From: Streptomyces coelicoflavus
GTDB taxonomy: Bacteria; Actinomycetota; Actinomycetes; Streptomycetales; Streptomycetaceae
Assembly (NCBI RefSeq): GCF_003112555.1
Contig: NZ_BEWB01000024.1
Location: 1 to 64,000, forward strand
Reading direction: 5' to 3'
Length of the DNA: 64,000 nucleotides
Shown here: one piece after another, positions 30,171-39,500 of the stretch
Numbering within the stretch: position 1 is the first letter of the stretch
How the letters are laid out: each line of letters starts with the position of its first letter
The notes under the pieces: generated by a model
Told to the model about the DNA's origin: nothing
The model's input: only the letters and a program-made list of their open reading frames with translations
The model's database searches: none
Translations under genes and position numbers: made by a program

Positions 30171-30235
30171 CGTCACGACGAAACGGTTGCGTTCCGGCGT
30201 CGCCACGCCCTACGCTCACGTCACGACGATACGGT
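30171..30235. promoter_or_regulatory. 17-bp direct repeat between TetR gene and ABC exporter
   Basis: CGTCACGACGAAACGGT (30171-30187) and CGTCACGACGATACGGT (30219-30235) differ at one base and are 48 bp apart. Short inverted repeats (AACG-GTTG-CGTT and ACGG-TG-CCGT) overlap the right end of each copy, as expected for two TetR-type operators. Confidence 0.5.
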
Positions 30236-30326
30236 GCCGTCCCGACGTAAGTGAACACACACGGTCACCCAGGTGAACGCCGGGCGCCACCCTCTCGCCC
30301 CCTCCCCCCGAGCGAAAGCACCGGAT

Positions 30327-31259
30327 GTGAGCCAGGTCCTCGACCCACCGCCCCCGACCACCGAGGCGGCCCCCACCCCCGCACCGGACCACGACCTCGC
30401 GGCGCTCGCCGCCCGGCACGGGCTGTCGGTCAGCGGCGCCCGCCCCTCCCTGCCCGAGTACGTCCGCCAGCTGTGGGCACGCCGGCACTTCATCGGCGCC
30501 TTCTCCACCGCCAAGCTCACCGCCCAGTACAGCCAGGCCAAGCTGGGTCAGGTCTGGCAGGTGATGACGCCCCTGCTCAACGCGGCGGTGTACTACTTCA
30601 TCTTCGGCATGCTGATGAACACCAGCCGCGGCGTGGAGGACTTCGTCCCGTTCCTGGTGACCGGCGTGTTCGTGTGGACGTTCACGCAGAGCTCGATCAT
30701 GGCGGGCACCCGGGCGATCTCCGGCAACCTCGGCCTCGTACGCGCCCTGCACTTCCCGCGGGCGGCGCTGCCGGTGTCGTTCTGCCTCCAGCAGCTCCAG
30801 CAGCTGATGTTCTCGATGGGCGCCCTCGTCGTGATCCTGCTCGCCTTCGGCGTGCCGCCCGGCCCCTCCTGGGTGCTCGCGATCCCGGCGCTGGTACTCC
30901 AGTTCGTGTTCAACACGGGCGTGGCGATGGTCATGGCCCGGGTCGGCGCGAAGATTCCCGACATGGCCCAGCTGATGCCGTTCCTGCTGCGCACCTGGAT
31001 GTACGCCTCGGGCGTCATGTTCAGCATCCACCACATGACCGGCCCGGACAGCGGACTGCCGTCCTGGATCGGCCCGCTGCTCCAGGTCAACCCCGCCGTC
31101 GTCTACATCGACCTGATGCGCTTCGCGCTGATCGACAGCTTCGGCGGCGGCATGCTGCCCGACCACGTCTGGGCGCTGGCCCTGGGCTGGGCGCTGGTCG
31201 CCGGGATCGGCGGCTTCATCTACTTCTGGAAGGCCGAGGAGACGTACGGTCGTGGCTGA
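30327..31259 (+). CDS. ABC-2 polysaccharide/teichoic acid exporter permease (TagG/Wzm-like)
   Basis: A 310-residue permease with a cytoplasmic N-terminal segment (LPEYVRQLWARRHFIGAFSTAKLTAQYSQAKLGQVWQVMTPLL, the typical interface helix of TagG/Wzm) and six predicted helices. It would flip a lipid-linked wall polymer across the membrane with the ATPase encoded next. The GTG at 30327 has only a weak GAAAG upstream; GTG 30273 is an alternative. It ends overlapping the ATPase gene by 8 bases. Likely controlled by the divergent TetR protein. Confidence 0.88.
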   Translation: MSQVLDPPPPTTEAAPTPAPDHDLAALAARHGLSVSGARPSLPEYVRQLWARRHFIGAFSTAKLTAQYSQAKLGQVWQVMTPLLNAAVYYFIFGMLMNTSRGVEDFVPFLVTGVFVWTFTQSSIMAGTRAISGNLGLVRALHFPRAALPVSFCLQQLQQLMFSMGALVVILLAFGVPPGPSWVLAIPALVLQFVFNTGVAMVMARVGAKIPDMAQLMPFLLRTWMYASGVMFSIHHMTGPDSGLPSWIGPLLQVNPAVVYIDLMRFALIDSFGGGMLPDHVWALALGWALVAGIGGFIYFWKAEETYGRG

Positions 31260-32136
31260 CACCCCCGCTGACAACACCCCCGCCGAGCGCGTACCCACCG
31301 TCGTCGCCGACGGCGTCGACATCGTCTACCGGGTCAACGGCACCGGAGCCGGCCGCGGCTCCGCGACCGCCGCCCTCAACCGCATCCTGCGCCGCGGGAA
31401 GGCCGAGAAGGCGGCCGGCGTGCGCCGGGTGCACGCCGTGAAGAACGTGTCCTTCGCCGCGTACCGCGGCGAGGCCATCGGCCTCATAGGCACCAACGGT
31501 TCGGGCAAGTCGACGCTGCTCAAGGCGGTCGCCGGCCTGCTTCCGGTGGAGAACGGTCGCATCTACACCGACGGCCAGCCCTCCCTGCTCGGCGTCAACG
31601 CCGCCCTGATGAACGACCTCACCGGCGAGCGCAACGTGTACCTCGGCGGCCTGGCGATGGGCATGTCCCGCGCGCAGATCAAGGAGCGGTACCAGGAGAT
31701 CGTCGACTTCTCCGGGATCAACGAGAAGGGCGACTTCATCACCCTGCCGATGCGCACGTACTCCTCCGGCATGGCGGCCCGGCTGCGGTTCTCCATCGCC
31801 GCCGCCAAGGACCACGACGTGCTCCTCGTCGACGAGGCGCTGGCCACCGGCGACCGTTCCTTCCAGCGGCGCTCCGAGGAACGCATCCGGGAGCTGCGCG
31901 AGCACGCCGGCACGGTGTTCCTGGTCAGCCACAGCAACAAGTCCATCCGCGACACCTGCGACCGGGTGCTGTGGCTGGAGCGCGGCGAGCTGCGGATGGA
32001 CGGGCCCACGGAGGAGGTCCTGAAGGAGTACGAGAAGTTCACCGGCGGCCCGGCGGCGAAGCCCAAGGCGGCGCCCAAGCCCGCCGCATCCAAGCCCGCA
32101 CCCCCACCCGCGCCGAAGGCCACGGCGGTCGCCTGA
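31252..32136 (+). CDS. ABC exporter ATPase (TagH/Wzt-like)
   Basis: A 294-residue ATPase. Walker A GTNGSGKST near residues 80-88, the signature YSSGM and Walker B VLLVDEAL, and the switch His in LVSHS. The N-terminal insertion before Walker A (NRILRRGKAEKAAGVRRVHAVKNVSF) and the GRIYTDGQPSLLGVNAALMNDLTGERNVYLGG segment are typical of TagH/Wzt polymer exporters. The last 35 residues are a Lys/Pro/Ala repeat tail rather than a polymer-binding domain. The GTG start lies inside the permease 3' end. Confidence 0.92.
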   Translation: MADTPADNTPAERVPTVVADGVDIVYRVNGTGAGRGSATAALNRILRRGKAEKAAGVRRVHAVKNVSFAAYRGEAIGLIGTNGSGKSTLLKAVAGLLPVENGRIYTDGQPSLLGVNAALMNDLTGERNVYLGGLAMGMSRAQIKERYQEIVDFSGINEKGDFITLPMRTYSSGMAARLRFSIAAAKDHDVLLVDEALATGDRSFQRRSEERIRELREHAGTVFLVSHSNKSIRDTCDRVLWLERGELRMDGPTEEVLKEYEKFTGGPAAKPKAAPKPAASKPAPPPAPKATAVA

Positions 32137-32280
32137 GCGCTGCGTCCCCCGGAAGGCGTAGTCCCCACCCTTCCGATTAATCCTTTTGCCCGATTGATGT
32201 CACTATGACCGAATAGAAAACGACCCACAGGAGTGCTCCGGGAGCGACGAAGCGAAGGCCGAGGCGAAGGAGTCCCCGCG

Positions 32281-34521
32281 ATGCCCGAGACGGTCCCCGA
32301 TCCGTTCCCCGAGACGGCCCCCGACCTCAGCGTCGTCGTCCACGGCCGCAACGTGCAGGACCACCTGCCCGCCCTCCTCGACTCCCTGGACGCCCACCCC
32401 CTCACCGGCGTCGAGGTGATCGTCGCCGCCGTCGGGGACTGGGCGCGGGAGACGGCCGAGCGGCACGCCCCCGCCTTCACCGTGCTGCCGCTCCCGGACA
32501 CGGCGGGGGACGCCGCGGCCCGCTCGGCCGGGGCGGCACGGGCGCGGGGCCGGTGGCTGCACTTCGTGCACGCCAAGGACGGACTGCCGGCCGGCGCCCC
32601 GCCCGCCCTGGCCCGGCACGCTGCGGGCCTCCCCGACCGCGTGGACGTCCTGCTGTGCGACCACGTCCGCAGCTCCTGGCGGGCCTCCGGTCTGCCCTCC
32701 CCCGACGGGCCCCGCCTGGCCCGGGCGGGCCGCGCCGAGGACGGCCTCTCCCTGGACGACCGCGCCGCGCTGCTCCGCCTGACCCCGCTGCTCGGCACCC
32801 GCGCCGTGCGCGCCGGCTTCTGGCGGCGGCACGAACGGCTCCTGACCACCGAGGACGAGCCGTTCGCCGCGTACGCCGCCCTGCTGCTCGCCGACCGCGT
32901 CGCCTGCCTGCCGCACCCGGCGTACGAGGACCGCCGGCTGCGGCCCGAGAGCCTCCCGCCCCTCACGCCGGCCGAACGGTACGCGCTGGTCGACCGCTAC
33001 GAGGCGCTCCTCGGTCTCACCGCCGGCCGGCCCGCCGTCCACGGCGTCCTGTACGACCTGATGATCCGCGACTGCCTGCACACCTTCGCCCGCGCCGGGA
33101 TGCCCGACGACGTGGCGCGGGAGTTCTTCCACCGGGCGTCCGTGACCGCCCGGCGCCACCGCCCCGACGGCCACCGGCACCCCGCCGGCCTGGAGGGCAT
33201 GCGCCGGTCGCTGCTCGAGGAGGGCGCCTACGGCAAGTACCGCGCCCTCCGGAGCGCCAGCCACGCCCGCCGCGCGGTGCGCTCCGCCGCGCGCACCGGC
33301 AGGCGCCGTGCGAGCACCCGGCTGCGCACCCTCCAGTACCGCGCCGCCCTGGCCCGGCCGGTCGACCCGCACCTCGCGGTGTTCTCGGCGTACTGGAACC
33401 GCGGGGTGGCCTGCAACCCGGCCGCCGTCGCCGCCAGGCTCGCGGAACTCGCCCCGAGCATCCACCCCGTGTGGGTGGTCACGGCGCAGGGCGCGGCGCT
33501 GCTGCCGCCCGGCACGGACCACGTCGTGCCCGGCACCCGCCGCTACTGGGAGGTGCTGGCCCGCGCCAAGTACCTCGTCAACAACGTCAACTTCCCCGAC
33601 GCGGTGGTCAAACGCCCCGGCACCGTCCACGTCCAGACCCACCACGGCACCCCGCTCAAACGCATGGGCGTGGACCAGCTGCCCTACCCCGCCGCCGCCC
33701 ACGGCCTGGACTTCCAGGCGCTGCTCGAGCGGGTCGACAAGTGGGACTACAGCGTCTCCGCCAACAGCCACACCACCCGCATGTGGCAGCGGGCCTACCC
33801 GTCCCACCACATCTCCCTGGACCACGGCTATCCCCGCAACGACGTCTACTACACCGCCGGCGCCGCCGAGGTCCGCGCCGCCCGCGCACGCCTCGGCATC
33901 GCGCCCGGCCGCCGCGCGGTCCTCTACGCGCCCACCCACCGCGACTACGAGGCCGGCTGGACCCCGCGCCTGGACCTCGCCTCCCTCGCCGAGTCGCTCG
34001 GCGGGGAAACGATTCTGCTGGTGCGCGCCCACTACTTCTACGACGGCGCCGCCTCCCCCCTGGGGGACCTGCGCCGCACCGGCCGCGTCGTCGACGTCTC
34101 CTCCTACGAACCCGTCGAGGAGCTGTGCCTGGCCGCCGACGCGCTGGTCACCGACTACTCGTCGATCATGTTCGACTACGCCAACCTGAACCGCCCGATC
34201 GTCATCCACGCCGACGACTGGGAGACCTACCGCACCACCCGCGGCGTCTACTTCGACCTGACGGCCGAAGCCCCCGGCCCGGTCGCCCGCACCCAGGCGG
34301 AACTGACGGAGATCCTCACCACCGACGCCTGGCACGACGAGCGCGCGACGAAGGCACGGGCCGCCTTCCGGCGCCGGTTCTGCGAGTACGACGACGGCCA
34401 CGCCGCCGAACGCGTCGTACGCCGCGTCTTCCTCGGCGAGGACGAGCGGACGCTGCCCCCGGTCCTGCCCATCGAGGACCGCACCCCGGCCCCGAGCCCC
34501 GAGGAGGCCACCGCGTCATGA
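32281..34521 (+). CDS. CDP-glycerol glycerophosphotransferase with degenerate GT2 domain (fusion 4)
   Basis: A 746-residue relative of the three fusions in block 1. The TagF-like half is intact: QTHHGTPLK (His455), LYAPTHRDYE, LLVRAHYFYD, EELCLAADALVTDYSSIMFDYAN. The N-terminal half still follows the GT2 layout (DLSVVVHGRN) but is degenerate: where paralogues have FLDGDD it reads FVHAKDG (about residues 96-102), so metal binding and sugar transfer are probably lost. ATG 32281 follows GGAG; the ORF extends to 32233. Located directly after the TagGH-type exporter, it is a good candidate for the polymer-forming enzyme. Its stop overlaps the next gene (ATGA). Confidence 0.88.
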   Translation: MPETVPDPFPETAPDLSVVVHGRNVQDHLPALLDSLDAHPLTGVEVIVAAVGDWARETAERHAPAFTVLPLPDTAGDAAARSAGAARARGRWLHFVHAKDGLPAGAPPALARHAAGLPDRVDVLLCDHVRSSWRASGLPSPDGPRLARAGRAEDGLSLDDRAALLRLTPLLGTRAVRAGFWRRHERLLTTEDEPFAAYAALLLADRVACLPHPAYEDRRLRPESLPPLTPAERYALVDRYEALLGLTAGRPAVHGVLYDLMIRDCLHTFARAGMPDDVAREFFHRASVTARRHRPDGHRHPAGLEGMRRSLLEEGAYGKYRALRSASHARRAVRSAARTGRRRASTRLRTLQYRAALARPVDPHLAVFSAYWNRGVACNPAAVAARLAELAPSIHPVWVVTAQGAALLPPGTDHVVPGTRRYWEVLARAKYLVNNVNFPDAVVKRPGTVHVQTHHGTPLKRMGVDQLPYPAAAHGLDFQALLERVDKWDYSVSANSHTTRMWQRAYPSHHISLDHGYPRNDVYYTAGAAEVRAARARLGIAPGRRAVLYAPTHRDYEAGWTPRLDLASLAESLGGETILLVRAHYFYDGAASPLGDLRRTGRVVDVSSYEPVEELCLAADALVTDYSSIMFDYANLNRPIVIHADDWETYRTTRGVYFDLTAEAPGPVARTQAELTEILTTDAWHDERATKARAAFRRRFCEYDDGHAAERVVRRVFLGEDERTLPPVLPIEDRTPAPSPEEATAS

Positions 34522-36236
34522 GGACAGCCACCACGAGCCCGGCCACGGGCACGCTCCCGCCCCTTTCGTCGAGTACTCCGGACGTCACCGTCACGGTCAT
34601 CGTGTACAACGACGCCGAACGCCTCCCCCGCGCCGTCGCGTCCGTGCTCCGCCAGACCCACGCCAACATCGAGATCGTCATCAGCGACGACCACTCGACC
34701 GACGCGACGGAGGAGGTGGCCCGCGAACTGGCCGCCCACGACCCGCGGATCGTGTACCTCCGGCTGCCGGAGAACAGCGGCGGGTGCAGCGCCCCGCGCA
34801 ACCGCGCCCTGGAGATCGCCCGGGCGCCCTACCTGATGTTCCTGGACAGCGACGACGAACTTCCCGAACGCGCCGTCGAGACCCTGCTCGCCGCCCACCG
34901 CGAACGCGACCTGGACTTCGCCATGGGCGCCGTGCACCGCGTCCGCGTGGACGGCGGACGCCGCACGACCTGGATGCCGCACCTGGTCGCCGAGCGCCGC
35001 ACCCTCGACGGCATCGAGGCCGACCCGCGCCTGTTCTTCGAGCACCTCTCCACCAGCAAGATGTACGCCCGCGCCTTCCTCGACCGGCACGGCCTGCGCT
35101 TCCCCGAGGGCATCCACTACGAGGACCAGCTCTTCTCGGCGCAGGCATACTGCCTGGCCAAGACGTTCACCGTCGTCCCGGAGCCGGTGTACCGCTGGTA
35201 CATAGCCCCGTACGCCACCTCCGACACCGCCTCCATCTCCAACCAGCGGCACAAGCTCAGCAACGTCCGCGACCGCGTCCACGTGCAGCGCCTCATCGAC
35301 GCCTTCCTGGCCGAGAGCGGGCACGAGGGGCTGCGCGAGGACAAGGACTTCAAGTTCCTCAAGCACGACTTCCGGATGTACGCCGGTGACCTCCCCTACC
35401 GGGACGACGCCTGGCTGACCTCCTTCGCGGACCTGATGAACCCCTACCTCGACACGCTGTCCGAGGGTGCCTACGCCCGGCTGCCCCGCTCCGAACGGGT
35501 CGTCCTGCGGCTGCTGCGCGACCGGCGCCTGTCCGACGTGCGCACGGCGGCCCGTGGCCTCGGCCACGACGTGGCACCCCGCCGGGTGACGCCGGACGAG
35601 GAGAACGGCCGCGTGTACTGGGGCGAGCGCGTCCCGGAGTCGCCCCAGGCCCGCCGCGAGCTGGACCTGACGGACCTGGAGCTGGACGCCCGTCCCTTCT
35701 TCACCGCCCTGCTGCGGCACGAGATCACGCGGATCACGCGCGGCCCCGGTGCGTCCGTCGACCTGACCGTCCGCACCTACGACCCGGCCCGGCGCCTCCC
35801 CGTCGGGCCCCAGCGCGCCGTACTCCACCTCTCCCCCGGCCGCCGGCGCCTCACGGTCGCCTTCCGTCTCTCGCCCGTCCGCCCCGGGCTCTTCGAGGGC
35901 CGCGTCCGCCTGGACCTGGCGGCGGCCCGTCTCCCGGTCCACGGCTTCGAGGGCACCCGTCATCCCGTGCTCCGCCTCCGCCACCGGGGCCGCACCCACA
36001 CGGGCATCCTGCTGGCGCCCCTGGCCTTCCCGCCCCTCACCGCCCGCGTCCCCTACCGCGCCGGTCTCACCCCGCACCGCGTCACCCTCCGCCCGGAGGG
36101 CCACAACCCGGGACGCCTTCAGATCACCTGGCAGCCGGTGGGTGCCACCGCCGCGGTACTACGCCCTGCCGCACGCCGCCTGTCGACACCCCGCACGCGC
36201 AGAGCAGCCCGCTTGGCAGCGAACATCCTGCACTGA
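34518..36236 (+). CDS. GT2 glycosyltransferase with C-terminal extension
   Basis: A 572-residue protein. Residues 20-235 are a GT2 domain (VTVTVIVYNDAERLPRAV, VISDDHSTDATE, MFLDSDDELPE with DxD, and HYEDQLFSAQAYCLA as the acceptor-side motif). The following 330 residues lack the CDP-glycerol transferase motifs and include a beta-rich stretch from about 385 on. The ATG overlaps the preceding stop, so the two enzymes are co-translated. Probable role: adding a sugar to the polymer made and exported by the neighbouring products. Confidence 0.85.
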   Translation: MRTATTSPATGTLPPLSSSTPDVTVTVIVYNDAERLPRAVASVLRQTHANIEIVISDDHSTDATEEVARELAAHDPRIVYLRLPENSGGCSAPRNRALEIARAPYLMFLDSDDELPERAVETLLAAHRERDLDFAMGAVHRVRVDGGRRTTWMPHLVAERRTLDGIEADPRLFFEHLSTSKMYARAFLDRHGLRFPEGIHYEDQLFSAQAYCLAKTFTVVPEPVYRWYIAPYATSDTASISNQRHKLSNVRDRVHVQRLIDAFLAESGHEGLREDKDFKFLKHDFRMYAGDLPYRDDAWLTSFADLMNPYLDTLSEGAYARLPRSERVVLRLLRDRRLSDVRTAARGLGHDVAPRRVTPDEENGRVYWGERVPESPQARRELDLTDLELDARPFFTALLRHEITRITRGPGASVDLTVRTYDPARRLPVGPQRAVLHLSPGRRRLTVAFRLSPVRPGLFEGRVRLDLAAARLPVHGFEGTRHPVLRLRHRGRTHTGILLAPLAFPPLTARVPYRAGLTPHRVTLRPEGHNPGRLQITWQPVGATAAVLRPAARRLSTPRTRRAARLAANILH

Positions 36237-36240
36237 GGCA

Positions 36241-36390
36241 ACCGCGGGCAGTCGTGCCACACCCCGCCGCCGCTGCAGGCGGTCGTTCCGCCCCCGCCGC
36301 CGCTGCAGGCGGTCGTTCCGCCCCCGCCGCCGCTGCGGGCAGTCGTTCCGCCTCCGCCGCCGCTGCGGGCAGTCGTGCCGCTGGGGCGGC
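36241..36390. repeat. Five tandem 30-bp units
   Basis: Units start at 36241, 36271, 36301, 36331 and 36361. Units 2 and 3 are identical; the others differ by a few bases. All share GC(G/A)GGC(A/G)GTCGT(T/G)CC, the left half of the dispersed hairpin element that completes the array. Confidence 0.9.
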
Positions 36391-36410
36391 ACGGGAGGGC
36401 GCAGCGGCAC
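36365..36410. repeat. Dispersed intergenic hairpin element, copy A
   Basis: GCGGGCAGTC, then the perfect hairpin GTGCCGC-TGGG-GCGGCAC (36375-36392), then a GGGCGCAGCGGCACC tail. A second copy with the same order of parts is at 48587-48634. I believe this element is common between genes in Streptomyces genomes. Confidence 0.7.
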
Positions 36411-36471
36411 CCCGCCGACGCCGGGCTGCGCACCCACCCCTACGCTCACTCCCACCCCGGCCACGACGCAA

Positions 36472-36505
36472 AGGCGCCCCGGACCGAACCCGGCCCGGGG
36501 CGCCT
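36472..36505. terminator. Bidirectional terminator between GT2 and GDH genes
   Basis: An 11-bp perfect stem (36472-36482 with 36495-36505) with a 12-nt loop, flanked by AA on the left. It lies between two convergent genes and suits both. Confidence 0.7.
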
Positions 36506-36538
36506 CACACGGCAACGGCGTAAACACCGTATGGCGGC

Positions 36539-39500
36539 CTACGAATGCGTACGCAACAACGTCCGCATCGTCCGCATGGCCACCGACAGGTTGGACAGAT
36601 CGAACTCGTCCGACGACCGGATCTCCTCCAGCGTCGTCCGCGCCCGCCCGAGAATCGCCGCGTTCTTCTCCTCCCACGCCTTGAACCGCTGCTCCGGCGT
36701 CGACGACCCGTTGCCCACCGCCAGAACATCCGCGGTCAGCGACGCGTGCGCCGCGTACAGGTCCTCGCGGATCGCCGCACGGGCCATCGACTGCCACCGG
36801 TCGTTCCGCGGCAGATCACTGATCCGGTCCATCAGCTGCGTGACACCGAGCCGGTCGGCGAGGTCGTAGTACACCTCGGCGACGTCCAGCGGCTCCTTGC
36901 CCATGCGGTCGGCCACCGACACGATGTCCAGCGTCGCGAAGGCCGAGGAGAACCCGGCCACCCGCGTGGCGGGCTCGTCCGGCACCCCGACCGCGGTCAG
37001 CTCGTCGTAGATGTGCTGGTACCACTCCGCGTCCGCGCCGCGCAGCAGCTTCGGCAGCTGCGACCACACCTGCTCGACCCGCTCGGCGAAGAAGTCCACC
37101 GTCTCGGCCAGCTCCAGCGGCTGCGGCCGGTTGTTGAGCAGCCAGCGCGTGCCGCGCTCGACCAGGCGGCGCGAGTGCAGCCGGATCCGGGTCTGGACGG
37201 CGGCGTCGACCTTGGTGTCCAGGGCCTCCACCGCGTCCCACACCGGGGAGGAGCGGAAGATCGCCCGCGCCACGGTCTGGGCCCGCACGATCTCCTCGAG
37301 CGACGCGCCGGTCTCCTCGCGCATCCGGTGCAGATACGTCGTACCGCCCGTGTTGACCGTGTCGTTGACCAGGACGGTCGTCGTGATCTCACGGCGCAGC
37401 GGGTGGCCGTCGACCTGCTCGGCGAACTGCTCGCGCAGTGCCGTCGGGAAGTACGCGTGCAGCAGGCCCTTGAGGTACGGGTCGTCCGGCAGCGAGGTGT
37501 GCAGCAGCTCCTCGGCGACCGTGATCTTCGTGTACGCCAGCAGCACGGCCGTCTCCGGACCGGTCAGCCCGTGTCCGCTGCCCAGCCGCTCCCGGATCTG
37601 GCGGTCGGTGGGCAGGAACTCCAGGGCCCGGTTGAGGTGGCCCTCCCTGACCAGGTGCCGCATGAAGCGCTGCTGGGCGTGGAGCATGTCCCTGGACTGC
37701 GCGAGCGCGTTGGCGATCGCCGTGTTCTGCGCGTAGTTGTTGCGCAGGACCAGCGCGCCGACCTCGTCGGTCATCTGGGCGAGCAGCTTGTTGCGCTGCT
37801 TGACGGTCATGTCGCCGTCCTTGACGAGACCGTTGAGCAGGATCTTGATGTTCACCTCGTGGTCGGAGGTGTCCACGCCCGCGCTGTTGTCGATGGCGTC
37901 GGTGTTGATCCGGCCGCCCTGCAACGCGAACTCGATCCGGCCCAGCTGGGTCAGGCCGAGGTTGCCGCCCTCGCCGACGACCTGGACCCGCAGGTCCTTG
38001 CCGTCGACGCGGATGGCGTCGTTGCCCTTGTCGCCGACGTCCGCGTTGGACTCCGTGGACGCCTTGACGTACGTGCCGATGCCGCCGTTCCACAGCAGGT
38101 CCACCGGGGAGCTGAGGATCGCCTTCATCAGCTCGGCCGGGGTCATCTTGGTGATGCCCGGCTCGATACCGAGGGCCTCGCGGACGTGTGCGTTGACCGG
38201 GATGGACTTGGCCGAGCGCGGGAAGATGCCGCCGCCCGCCGAGATCAGCCCGGTGTCGTAGTCCTCCCAGGAGGAGCGGGGCAGCTCGAACAGCCGGCGG
38301 CGCTCGGCGTACGAGGTGGCGGCGTCCGGCGTCGGGTCGATGAAGATGTGCCGGTGGTCGAAGGCGGCGACCAGGCGGATGTGCTCGCTGAGCAGCATGC
38401 CGTTGCCGAACACGTCGCCGGACATGTCGCCGATGCCGACGACGGTGAAGTCCTGGGTCTGGGTGTCCACGCCCAGCTCCCGGAAGTGCCGCTTGACGGA
38501 CTCCCAGGCGCCGCGGGCGGTGATGCCCATGCCCTTGTGGTCGTAGCCCGCGCTGCCGCCGGAGGCGAAGGCGTCGCCGAGCCAGAAGTTGTAGGACTCG
38601 GCGACCTCGTTGGCGATGTCGGAGAACTTCGCGGTGCCCTTGTCGGCGGCGACGACGAGGTAGGTGTCGTCCTCGTCGTGCCGGACGACGTCCTCGGGGT
38701 GCACGACCTCGCCGGCCACCATGTTGTCGGTGATGTCGAGCAGCGCCGAGATGAACGTCCGGTAGCTGGCGATGCCCTCCGCCATCCACGCGTCGCGGTC
38801 GACGCCCGGGTCGGGCAGCTGCTTGGCGACGAAGCCGCCCTTGGCGCCGACCGGCACGATGACGGTGTTCTTCACCATCTGCGCCTTGACCAGGCCGAGG
38901 ATCTCGGTGCGGAAGTCCTCCCGGCGGTCCGACCAGCGCAGACCACCGCGCGCGACCTTGCCGAAGCGCAGGTGCACGCCCTCCACGCGCGGCGAGTACA
39001 CCCAGATCTCGAACGCCGGGCGCGGCGCCGGGAGGTCGGGGATGGCCTGCGGGTCGAACTTCATGGAGACGTAGTCGTGCGGCACGCCGCCGCTCGCCTC
39101 CTGGAAGAAGTTCGTGCGCAGCGTCGCCTTGATGACGGTGAGGAAGGACCGCAGGATCCGGTCCTCGTCGAGGCTCGCCACCTGGTCGAGGGCGGCGTCG
39201 ACCTCTTCGAGCAGGGCGTCGACGAGCTCCCGTCCGGCCCGCTGCCGCTCCGGCGCCATCCGCGCCTCGAACAGGTTGATGAGCAGGCGCGTGGTGTGGA
39301 CGTTGTTGCGGAGGGTGTCCTCCATGTAGTCCTGGCTGAACGTCGAGCCGGCCTGCCGCAGGTACTTGGCGTACGCGCGCAGCACCATGGCCTCGCGCCA
39401 GGTCAGGCCGGCGCTGAGCACCAGGGCGTTGAAGCCGTCGTTCTCCGCCTTGCCGGTCCAGGTGGCGGCGAAGGCGTCCTGGACGCGCTCGCGGGCGTCG

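Larger units (their letters stand above)
36237..36538. other. Convergent intergenic region with repeats and terminator
   Basis: 302 bases between the GT2 gene and the GDH gene. It holds five 30-bp tandem units ending in a full dispersed hairpin element (36241-36410) and a terminator (36472-36505). ORFs running through it consist of repeat translations only. Confidence 0.8.

Noticed and set aside
36241..36390. CRISPR array suspected from regular 30-bp units
   Set aside because: The units are contiguous without unique spacers, and no cas genes are near.
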